Shown piece by piece: positions 1 through 6,248 of a DNA stretch of 12,569 bases. A program made the position numbers and the translations under genes. Below the pieces are notes generated by a model that saw nothing but the letters and a program-made list of their open reading frames with translations, made no database searches and was not told the origin of the DNA. This DNA comes from a bacterium (GTDB lineage Bacteria; Arandabacterota; Arandabacteria; Arandabacterales; Arandabacteraceae). Numbering within the stretch: the first letter of the stretch is position 1; the number at the start of each line of letters is the position of its first letter. The stretch spans positions 1 to 12,569 of the forward strand of contig JALGWB010000053.1 in assembly GCA_025774405.1 (NCBI GenBank). The letters run 5' to 3'.

Positions 1-1
1 C

Positions 2-1015
2 GACAAAGGTCCTGGGCCAGCCCGGGCGTATCTCACCGGTGTCAGAAAAGACATAAACGCTCGCGGAGGAGTCCTGGTCACCACGATAGGTACCAACGAC
101 GACGTCGAGCTTACCGTCGCCATCTAAGTCAGCTAGAGCCGGTGAGGCGTACATTCGGCAGTCTGTGCTGCGTGGCCAGCCAGGATGGTAGAAACCCGTG
201 TGATCGTAGACATAGACCGACTCCCAGAAGAGCGAGGCAACAACAATTTCCATGTCACCATTGTTGTCTATATCGCCAACAGCGGCAGCGCCATACGATG
301 CGCCACACGCCCCAAATCCACCATCGGGCTGCAGATAACCAGTTCCATCGTGATGCCAAACATAGATGCTGTCCCCAACGACTATTATCTCCAAGTCATT
401 GTCTCCATCGATGTCAGCAATCGTAGGTGAGCCTGCCATGCCACCCTTGCCGTGAGCAAAGGACCCATTAGGATTAAGATAGCCCGTGCCGTCGTGATGC
501 CATACCAAAACATCACCGGAACTATTGGTTACCACTATCTCAAGATCCAGATCGCCATCAAGGTCGTCTATGGCCGGCGGCGACTTGCTGCCAGTACCCA
601 TAGGCCTAAACACCCCGTCGGGATTTCTTATGCCTGTACCATCGGCATTCCAGCCATAGACATTTCCATCGTAAGAAGTGATGATAATCTCCAGCTCAGG
701 ATCATCATCAAGGTTGGCAACGGCTGCTGTGGACCATATCTCATCACCGGTGCAACGAGGCCACCCAGCAACCGGAGTGCCATCATGGTTCCACACATGG
801 ACACAGCGATCCTTGCTACCGATTATTATTTCATTATAGCCATCGTTGTCGATATCCGCTACCACCGGGGAGGATGGAAAGACATTCCGCACATCCGCAG
901 GGAAGCCCTGAACCTGTGGTGCACCTGTCCATATGGTCAATGTCTCCGAGGATGCACTCACATTACCATACTCATCACGCCCACATACATAATAATAGTA
1001 ATCCTCCTCACTCAT
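2..1015 (-). CDS. C-terminal part of the C25 peptidase: end of fibronectin-like domain and FG-GAP/VCBS-type beta-propeller (runs off the left edge)
   Basis: The frame returns to that of the catalytic part. It is open from ATG 1015 (which overlaps the previous TAA as TAATG) to the window edge, with no stop in about 338 codons. It starts with SEEDYYYYVCGRDEYGNVS, the last strands of a fibronectin type III-like domain. A linker (WTGAPQVQGFPADVRN) leads to at least six propeller blades, each with an Asp-rich loop (DIDNDG, NLDDDPE, DLDGD, DIDGD, DIDNNGD, DLDGDG), then EI-I/V-I/V and VYVW.H-DGT and often PGWPR. Such Ca-binding FG-GAP/VCBS blades usually mediate surface binding or spacing. Start at 1015 is a formal choice; the segment is most naturally the tail of the peptidase. 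Any C-terminal sorting or anchoring signal would lie outside the window. Confidence 0.8.
   Translation of the reverse strand, partial: MSEEDYYYYVCGRDEYGNVSASSETLTIWTGAPQVQGFPADVRNVFPSSPVVADIDNDGYNEIIIGSKDRCVHVWNHDGTPVAGWPRCTGDEIWSTAAVANLDDDPELEIIITSYDGNVYGWNADGTGIRNPDGVFRPMGTGSKSPPAIDDLDGDLDLEIVVTNSSGDVLVWHHDGTGYLNPNGSFAHGKGGMAGSPTIADIDGDNDLEIIVVGDSIYVWHHDGTGYLQPDGGFGACGASYGAAAVGDIDNNGDMEIVVASLFWESVYVYDHTGFYHPGWPRSTDCRMYASPALADLDGDGKLDVVVGTYRGDQDSSASVYVFSDTGEIRPGWPRTFV
104..880 (-). repeat. Six FG-GAP/VCBS-like propeller blades encoded in tandem
   Basis: Degenerate protein repeats of about 40-48 residues. The Asp-rich loops are near 839-856 (DIDNDG), 698-715 (NLDDDP), 543-568, 389-415, 254-285 and 104-133. 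The third and fourth blades are the most alike, sharing VWHHDGTGYL.P.G.F, which is visible at DNA level near 335-365 and 475-505. A seventh blade may start at the left edge (RPGWPRTFV). Confidence 0.8.
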
Positions 1016-2460
1016 TAAACCACCATCCCAATTACATCATAACTCTCCACCAAACTGTCACCACTCTCCCAACTCAACTCCACATAATCACTACCAACCT
1101 CCCCCTCCAACCCACTCACTGCACCCAACTCCCGTACCTCCAACGTGTCCAACCAACACCGCCCATACCCATCACATAACTCCACCTCATACCTCACACT
1201 ATCACCCGTATACCGCACCAAATAACCATCCCCTTCTCCATACTCCCCAACCCCTATATCCCCATACCAACTCACACTATCCAATACCTCCAACCCCTCC
1301 AACCCACGTAATACCCCCACTACATCAACCAACCCACATCCCCCCACATTCCTGACTCCATAATACACACCCACACTATCTCCCCCACCACTATACAACA
1401 CCCGCTCACACACCAACTCACCATCCAATACCCCCAACCACACCCAATCCCGCCACAAACTACCCAAACTGTCTCGCATATCCATCTCAAACCATACCCC
1501 TACTCCACTACCCACCCCAACACTATCAAACCCCACCTCATACCACCCCACAACCTCCTCACTACCCACATCCCCATAATCCACACTATCCCCATACACC
1601 TCCACATAATCCCCAACACCCACCTCTATGTCCATCCCATCCCAATAATCTCCCTCCCCCAATCCCCCCACCAACCATATCCTACCCCCTACCACCCCCA
1701 TACTATCACCTACCTCCAAACCACTACCACTCACACCAACCAACCCACCATATACATCCAAACTACACCTATAAACATGCTCCCCACCATCCCCTATAAA
1801 CCGCACATGCCACCCCTCTACATCCAACCACAACCAACACCCCAAATCATGCCCCATACTCCCCAAACACCTCCCCATCACCCCACTATCTACACCCAAT
1901 ACAAACGGTATCCCACCAGGATGCCTACACCCACTACCCACATACACCATACTGTCACTCTTCACACTATCTATCTCCACAACTACCCCTAAACTACACC
2001 CCCTGACCACTCCCAACCTCCCAACCACTCCACCTACCTCACCACTCCCACTACGAATACCTATACCCAAACCAACCCGCTCTCCCCATCCCACCTCACC
2101 ATCACCATTCCCCACCCAACCAACTCCATCATCCACCACAACACTACTCACATATAACCCACTCCCACCAACCACCTCCAAACTATCAACATACACCCTG
2201 TAACCATCACCACTCACATACATCCTTACCCAACCAACACCACGCGGCCTGATCCTAACACCCACAACACCATCACCACCAGTCACACCAACCCCATACT
2301 CCCCATATCCACCCTCCAATACCACCACAGCACCACCAACCCCTACACCACCATCACGCACCTCAACAACCACAACACTGTCCCCCAATGCCAAACTACC
2401 CGCATGTACCACCTCAAACTCCCCAGGCTCATCCACCCACAACCGAACCACAGGATCACC
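958..2460. other. Block of extreme strand asymmetry: plus strand nearly G-free, coding (minus) strand nearly C-free and A-poor
   Basis: By hand count, plus-strand positions 1021-2460 hold about 45 G in 1440 bases (3%), and 1501-1740 hold a single G. One counted 60-base line (1561-1620) has 30 C, 20 A, 10 T and 0 G. The coding strand there is 50% G, 33% T, 17% A and 0% C. The same gene outside the block is ordinary; for example the line at 3001 has 11 G in 60. The change is abrupt near 2460 on the right. It ends near 958 on the left, where normal base use resumes. The block covers exactly the Ig-like/fibronectin-like part of the peptidase gene and includes both frame breaks at or near its ends. 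It is not a simple repeat: no fixed period is visible. Confidence 0.9.
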
Positions 2461-2490
2461 GGAGGTACATCCACCATCTGGCAAGGTCAT
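1015..2490 (-). CDS. Middle part of the C25 peptidase: Ig-like/fibronectin-like domains in a shifted frame, extreme G+T-rich coding strand
   Basis: Continuation of the peptidase, shifted by one frame. True homology begins near 2463 with GDPVVRLWVDEPGEFEVVH, the usual start of the first post-catalytic domain. ATG 2490 is merely the nearest upstream start in this frame and has no convincing ribosome site. Recognisable family features are VGNGDGEVGWGERVGL (a DD..GNGDG.v..GE.v.l domain start), YYGVRNVGG, WYGDIGVGE and SDYVELSWESGDSLVESYDV (fibronectin-like strand). The recurring Asp-Ser dipeptide (about 13 copies) marks strand ends. Composition is bizarre: Val, Gly, Asp, Glu, Ser (AGT), Leu (TTG), Trp and Tyr dominate. 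There is no Gln, no CTN Leu and no TCN Ser, and very few Ala, Thr, Pro, Asn and Lys. About nine Cys and many Trp suggest former Arg codons. It ends at TAA 1015 before the fibronectin domain is finished. Coding is clear; whether it is translated as part of one chain is not. Confidence 0.7.
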   Translation of the reverse strand: MTLPDGGCTSGDPVVRLWVDEPGEFEVVHAGSLALGDSVVVVEVRDGGVGVGGAVVVLEGGYGEYGVGVTGGDGVVGVRIRPRGVGWVRMYVSGDGYRVYVDSLEVVGGSGLYVSSVVVDDGVGWVGNGDGEVGWGERVGLGIGIRSGSGEVGGVVGRLGVVRGCSLGVVVEIDSVKSDSMVYVGSGCRHPGGIPFVLGVDSGVMGRCLGSMGHDLGCWLWLDVEGWHVRFIGDGGEHVYRCSLDVYGGLVGVSGSGLEVGDSMGVVGGRIWLVGGLGEGDYWDGMDIEVGVGDYVEVYGDSVDYGDVGSEEVVGWYEVGFDSVGVGSGVGVWFEMDMRDSLGSLWRDWVWLGVLDGELVCERVLYSGGGDSVGVYYGVRNVGGCGLVDVVGVLRGLEGLEVLDSVSWYGDIGVGEYGEGDGYLVRYTGDSVRYEVELCDGYGRCWLDTLEVRELGAVSGLEGEVGSDYVELSWESGDSLVESYDVIGMVV

Positions 2491-4111
2491 CAGCCCAGAG
2501 GTAAGGCACCCGGTAGATTGCACTCGCTGCTCCGATTGTTGGTCGCCCCTCGGAGAAAATGATTCTGAAGAAACTCTCCTCCATAGCCAGCCCTGTCGAT
2601 GGAAAGGCAAGGGCACTGTTACCGAGAACAGCAAACGCCCCACCATCGCTGTCTTTGAGAAAAGCCTTGGCCACACTTTCAACACGAGGATCCGATGCTG
2701 AGCAATTCATCATATAGATAAAGCAAAAAGCGGTATCGTTCGAGAGGCTTCTGATTTGGAATCTTTCCAGAAACTCTGTGCCGAGATCAAGCCGCAGCTG
2801 ATCACCGTGCCCTATATGGCTCACAATATTGCAGCCACTGTCAATATAGGCTAGCGCATTGGCACCTGTCTCAGGTATTGCTCCAGGATAATCCTCGAAG
2901 TTCTCATAGATACGTATCTTTCTAAAGGTAGGGGGAAACCCTTCAAGGATGGTTTCAGAATACGCTGCGCCATCGAAATATTCAAAAAGCTGCTGAGCAA
3001 GCGCCACAACTGTCCTTTGCCAAATACCTGGATTGTCACCACGCATATAGTGCATAGTCTTGTCCACAAAGATCCGCGCTTCGCTCTGTGATCCAACTGC
3101 TGCCCGTCCCACGAAAACGTCAGGAAATCTGTCTGGATAATCGGAAGCTAAAGGTCCAAATTCACCAATCACATCATCACCATCAGCATTCCACGTACCA
3201 TCAAGATTGGAGTAGTACACATCGGAAGCAATTGAGCTAACGCCTATAAGACTGCGCATCGCCGGATAATCGAGTACTCTTATTGGAACTATCTCAGGAT
3301 CTCCACCAAGGAGCACATAGATCGTGCCCCAGTTCTCGTAGGCATCTCTTATGAATTCCCTTACCCGTGCACATGGGTCGACCCCACCATAGGTTGCCAT
3401 TATCCAATCGATGTCTCTTACAACGGTTCTTATGCCGAGTGAATTGTGGAAAGCAGCCAGCCGCTCAAACTCAACTCGAAGACTATCAGCAGTTATAATC
3501 ACACAGTCAACAACACTTCCCTCCTGGCTGGGTTTAGTTGTCACATAGGAATCATATGACTCGATCCGGTAGTCATTCACAGGTTGGTCATGGGTTAGCA
3601 TGTCAAGAACCTTGCGAATCTGGCTATCCGCAATCTGGCTGCGTCGCGTCACCTCAAGATCCTGATGGGAAAGCTCAAGTACAAGCTTGAGGCTGAGCCC
3701 CCGAAGGAGACTTAAGGTATCCCCCTGCATTTGAAAAGGATGGATGCTGACCATGGCAACATCGAATCCCATACATCTGCCGCTGCTGACATCAACAACG
3801 GAGTCAGGCGCTTGCGGTCTGATATCCAGGGAGTCAATGAGGCAAGTGTTTGAATTGGCAACAACGCCCACGACCTGCCAATCCTCCGACAAGATCCTGA
3901 AAGAATTGACCGCGTAGCCTCGAGGAAGAAGCACAAAATCTGTAACGTTCCTATCCGTGGCTTGCCTGTCGAGGGAATCGCCGATCAGGGAATTGCCTGT
4001 AGCTTGAAGAAGTCTCGTCTCATCAAGCTGCCATTCATAGTCCATTTCGAGTGCACAGACAGATCTGAAAAGCAGCAGGACCAACCCACAGATGATTGTG
4101 AATCTTGTCAT
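2456..4111 (-). CDS. C25 (gingipain-type) cysteine peptidase, N-terminal and catalytic part; frame broken at the 3' end
   Basis: Exported peptidase of clan CD. The 551 residues start with a signal peptide (MTRFTIICGLVLLLFRSVCA, cleavage likely after residue 20). Residues 20-195 match the non-catalytic leader of this family, with a VAMVSIHPFQMQGDTL stretch. The C25 catalytic fold follows at about 200-550: VDCVIITAD, YVLLGGDPEIVPIR, ASDVYYSNLDGTWNADGDD and DVFVGRAAV. The catalytic pair is visible as His in SHIGHGD (432-436; H435 is the likely one) and Cys470 in MMNCSAS. The start at ATG 4111 overlaps the upstream stop as ATGA, with GGAAAGG some 14 bases before it. The frame ends at TGA 2456 just after WWMYLR, where relatives continue with a short hydrophobic stretch and GDP..R.W.DEP. 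That continuation is present in another frame immediately downstream, so this is the front of a much longer protein. It could be a disrupted gene, a small deletion or an assembly error. Confidence 0.88.
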   Translation of the reverse strand: MTRFTIICGLVLLLFRSVCALEMDYEWQLDETRLLQATGNSLIGDSLDRQATDRNVTDFVLLPRGYAVNSFRILSEDWQVVGVVANSNTCLIDSLDIRPQAPDSVVDVSSGRCMGFDVAMVSIHPFQMQGDTLSLLRGLSLKLVLELSHQDLEVTRRSQIADSQIRKVLDMLTHDQPVNDYRIESYDSYVTTKPSQEGSVVDCVIITADSLRVEFERLAAFHNSLGIRTVVRDIDWIMATYGGVDPCARVREFIRDAYENWGTIYVLLGGDPEIVPIRVLDYPAMRSLIGVSSIASDVYYSNLDGTWNADGDDVIGEFGPLASDYPDRFPDVFVGRAAVGSQSEARIFVDKTMHYMRGDNPGIWQRTVVALAQQLFEYFDGAAYSETILEGFPPTFRKIRIYENFEDYPGAIPETGANALAYIDSGCNIVSHIGHGDQLRLDLGTEFLERFQIRSLSNDTAFCFIYMMNCSASDPRVESVAKAFLKDSDGGAFAVLGNSALAFPSTGLAMEESFFRIIFSEGRPTIGAASAIYRVPYLWADDLARWWMYLR

Positions 4112-5586
4112 CTTGTCAAGGCACCTTTCCTGAGAAAATTGTTTATGTTAGACGTTAATGAAAGATTGACCTCAATTCCACTATTTGACTTACCCTCAAT
4201 GTTGGTCAGATTGGTGGTCTTGTGCCATTCAAAGTCAGCTTGAAGCTTGAGCAAATCTGAAGGATGCCAGTCGAGCCTAGCTGCAAGTCGAGTTTGCCTC
4301 TCGACAACACCCTCGAGAAAGCCAGTCTGGCAACCTTGCTCGGCTTCGGTGAGTACACCCATTCCCTTGCGCCGCAAAGAAAAATCCAGCGACCAGAGGA
4401 AATCTGAAGCCATGGCGAATGAACACCACAGATTGAATCTATCAGTATCCGGGCCATCAGGGTAGCCAAGCATGGCAGCTTCTTGAATGAATCGATTGTA
4501 GTCGACCTTGTGACCGTAGGTGCAGGGCCTTACTTGGAAATATGAAAAGCCCAAGAGCGATCCATCACGGCTAAGCGGGTTGACTGCTGTAATACCAATC
4601 CCGAAGGCGTACTTGCCAGGCTCACTTTCAAAATCATACTGAAAATCATCTATCATTATCTCAGCCCTTGTCTCAAATCGGCCACCGACGATGTAGGCCA
4701 CATCAGCTGAAATCAGAACGTTGTCGTCTTCGTTGAGGTTCCACTGCTCAGCATACAGAATTGTAAGAGGGTTAAGATAGGCAGGCTCAAACGATCGGTT
4801 CTTGCCGCCATAAAGCACAGCTTCAGAGATACCAAAGTTTAACCATGGGCTTGGTGCGATTTCCAATCTGTGACCCGAAACATAGCGCTCAATGCTCTCA
4901 TCCCAGGTCTCACCCCTTCCCTTCCTGATACGAGAGCCAAACATCGTGTATAGAAATCTTGTGGCCTTAAAGCGTATCCTGATCATATCAAATGCTGGAG
5001 CACTGCCTGAAAACAGCAATCCACGTCTTCGATCTATGCCCCAGCTTAGCTCATCCCTTCCTATGAAAACCGACAGTCTTCCGTGTCCAAAGCTCAAGCC
5101 CCCTGCATCGATACTAGCCCTGGCATTGTCTTTCCATGGACGTGTCTGGATCTTGTGAATGGCCTCTCCGTTGAGACTCGCCCGAAACAAACTCCACAAA
5201 GCCAGACTTTCGCCCGAACTCAGTGTGAGACGCATGGTTGCCGATGCCGCCAGTGGTTTTTCACTTTGAATGTATGAACCAAGCAACAGGTCAGCAATCA
5301 CGCCGTCCTCAGAAGAATCCGCAGCCACAGCATATCTCAGCTCCCTCATTAGCGCTTGCTTGAGCCAGTAACTACGAGCACCACGCGCCTTAATCCTCTC
5401 AATGTAAGCGGCCATCTCATCTCTACGGTATGGTCCTGTGCCACTAAAGAATCGCTCGGAGCCACTCCTCAACCTCAGCTCCTCAAAATATGGGTAGATC
5501 CAGCTTGTGCTCGGCTCGGTTGGAAAGGCATTTGCCACGCCTACCGAGGCAACCATCACAACTATAACGATGACGCAACAACGCAT
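4108..5586 (-). CDS. Wzi-like capsule-assembly-family outer-membrane beta-barrel protein
   Basis: Predicted exported outer-membrane protein of 492 residues. It begins with a signal peptide (MRCC, hydrophobic VIVIVVMVASVGVA, cleavage likely after ANA near residue 20). The mature part has the look of the capsule assembly Wzi family: GRDELSWG (176-183) followed by RRGLLFSGSAPAFDMIR, then HRLEIAPSPWLNFGISEAVLYG, AYLNPLTILYAEQWN with DDNVLIS, and MIDDFQYD, alternating with amphipathic beta strands. Wzi proper is a barrel lectin that anchors capsule at the cell surface in enterobacteria. In this lineage the ligand is unknown, so only fold and location are inferred. The C-terminus (LRKGALTR) lacks the usual terminal aromatic residue. 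The start overlaps comF by 25 bases. The TGA stop overlaps the peptidase ATG as ATGA, suggesting coupled production of two surface proteins. Confidence 0.8.
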   Translation of the reverse strand: MRCCVIVIVVMVASVGVANAFPTEPSTSWIYPYFEELRLRSGSERFFSGTGPYRRDEMAAYIERIKARGARSYWLKQALMRELRYAVAADSSEDGVIADLLLGSYIQSEKPLAASATMRLTLSSGESLALWSLFRASLNGEAIHKIQTRPWKDNARASIDAGGLSFGHGRLSVFIGRDELSWGIDRRRGLLFSGSAPAFDMIRIRFKATRFLYTMFGSRIRKGRGETWDESIERYVSGHRLEIAPSPWLNFGISEAVLYGGKNRSFEPAYLNPLTILYAEQWNLNEDDNVLISADVAYIVGGRFETRAEIMIDDFQYDFESEPGKYAFGIGITAVNPLSRDGSLLGFSYFQVRPCTYGHKVDYNRFIQEAAMLGYPDGPDTDRFNLWCSFAMASDFLWSLDFSLRRKGMGVLTEAEQGCQTGFLEGVVERQTRLAARLDWHPSDLLKLQADFEWHKTTNLTNIEGKSNSGIEVNLSLTSNINNFLRKGALTR

Positions 5587-6248
5587 GCTGATACCTTCCT
5601 GGCACCACGTGCCAGAAGTGCTCGAGCACACTCCTGCAAAGTGGCACCGGTTGTGACAACATCATCAATGATAACTATATGCCTCCCTTCGATGGGAGCA
5701 TGCGGGTTGGCCTCCAACTTGCCATGCAGATTTCGTACTCTTCGGTGTCGTTCAAGCTTTACCTGGGAGGGTGTCTGAGCTCGCTTGATCAAGACATCTG
5801 GCCGGAAAGCGAGTCCAGTGAGCCCTGAGACTCTGCTGCAAAGCAGCTCACTCTGATTATAACCTCGCTCCCTCAGTTTGGCTGCGTGCATTGGCACAGG
5901 TGCCAGGAGCATGTTCCCGGTAAGAAAGCCCTTCAGCCTTGAGAAGAGCAACAGCGATAGGAGCTCCACGAGTCCCGGTCTATCGCAGTACTTAAACGAC
6001 GTTATAAGTCTTGCGACCAGCGGTGTATATTCTGTCACGTAGCGCACTTGAAGGTCCTGTCCGCTGGCTCTAAAGAGCCTTATCGCAACTGTGGAATTGC
6101 CGACAAGCTCGAGGAAGCAGGTCTTGCAGACCCACTTCTCATCCATCTCAAGATGCTTTTCGCAGCCCAGGCATAGCGGCGGTAAGAAAAGTGAACATGC
6201 CGCTTTGAGGAAAGATACTATCGGCACCTTTCGGATCCTACGTTGCAT
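5562..6248 (-). CDS. comF: ComF-family protein (zinc-finger plus phosphoribosyltransferase domain)
   Basis: Cytoplasmic protein of the ComFC/GntX type. The 228 residues begin with a four-cysteine zinc-finger (CLGC at 26-29 and CKTC at 41-44), followed by a type I PRTase fold with APVPMHAAKLRERGYNQSE (115-133), the QVKLERHRRVRNLHGK stretch and the PRPP-binding loop DDVVTTGAT (195-203). In naturally transformable bacteria ComF is needed for DNA uptake or its passage through the inner membrane, but homologues are widespread in organisms not known to transform, so competence is not implied. It starts at ATG 6248 within the 3' end of lgt, with only a weak purine-rich stretch upstream. Its 3' end overlaps the next gene by 25 bases. 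No other competence gene is visible. Confidence 0.93.
   Translation of the reverse strand: MQRRIRKVPIVSFLKAACSLFLPPLCLGCEKHLEMDEKWVCKTCFLELVGNSTVAIRLFRASGQDLQVRYVTEYTPLVARLITSFKYCDRPGLVELLSLLLFSRLKGFLTGNMLLAPVPMHAAKLRERGYNQSELLCSRVSGLTGLAFRPDVLIKRAQTPSQVKLERHRRVRNLHGKLEANPHAPIEGRHIVIIDDVVTTGATLQECARALLARGARKVSACVVASSL
5594..5600 (-). promoter_or_regulatory. Ribosome binding site deciding the start of the Wzi-like gene
   Basis: AGGAAGG lies seven bases before ATG 5586, which opens directly into a signal peptide. An upstream in-frame GTG at 5631 would place 15 polar residues before that signal peptide and is less likely. Confidence 0.7.

Noticed and set aside
452..1018. Long open frames on the plus strand over the propeller region (also 142-426 and 874-1179)
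   Set aside because: They are antisense to clear FG-GAP blades, lack ribosome sites and read as low-quality Ile/His-rich sequence. They arise from the codon pattern of the real minus-strand gene.
1777..1992. Plus-strand Pro/Thr/His/Tyr-rich open frame in the C/A-rich block
   Set aside because: It is a by-product of G depletion on the plus strand (TAG and TGA become rare). The minus strand carries recognisable domains instead.
2456..2458. TGA recoded as an amino acid (Gly, Trp or Sec) so that the peptidase reads on
   Set aside because: After this TGA the family sequence continues in another frame, not in the same one. mrdA and the Wzi-like gene use TGA as a normal terminator.
1021..2460. Microsatellite, CRISPR array or tandem repeat in the CCA/CAAC-looking plus strand
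   Set aside because: No repeat unit or fixed spacing was found. The monotony comes from a three-letter alphabet and preferred codons such as GAT-AGT, GTG and GGT.
1021..2460. Variable region of a diversity-generating retroelement
   Set aside because: There is no reverse transcriptase, template repeat or accessory gene in the window. Loss of C as well as A over 1.4 kb does not fit adenine-only mutagenesis of a short repeat.
2466..2685. Upstream extension of the frame-B open frame (from 2685)
   Set aside because: This part lies in another frame over the well-conserved end of the catalytic domain, so it is a shadow.
5587..5631. GTG start for the Wzi-like gene at 5631
   Set aside because: It would bury the signal peptide behind 15 residues. 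ATG 5586 has AGGAAGG seven bases upstream.
5562..6248. comF as evidence of a competence locus
   Set aside because: No com/pil genes are nearby, and ComF homologues are common in organisms not known to take up DNA.
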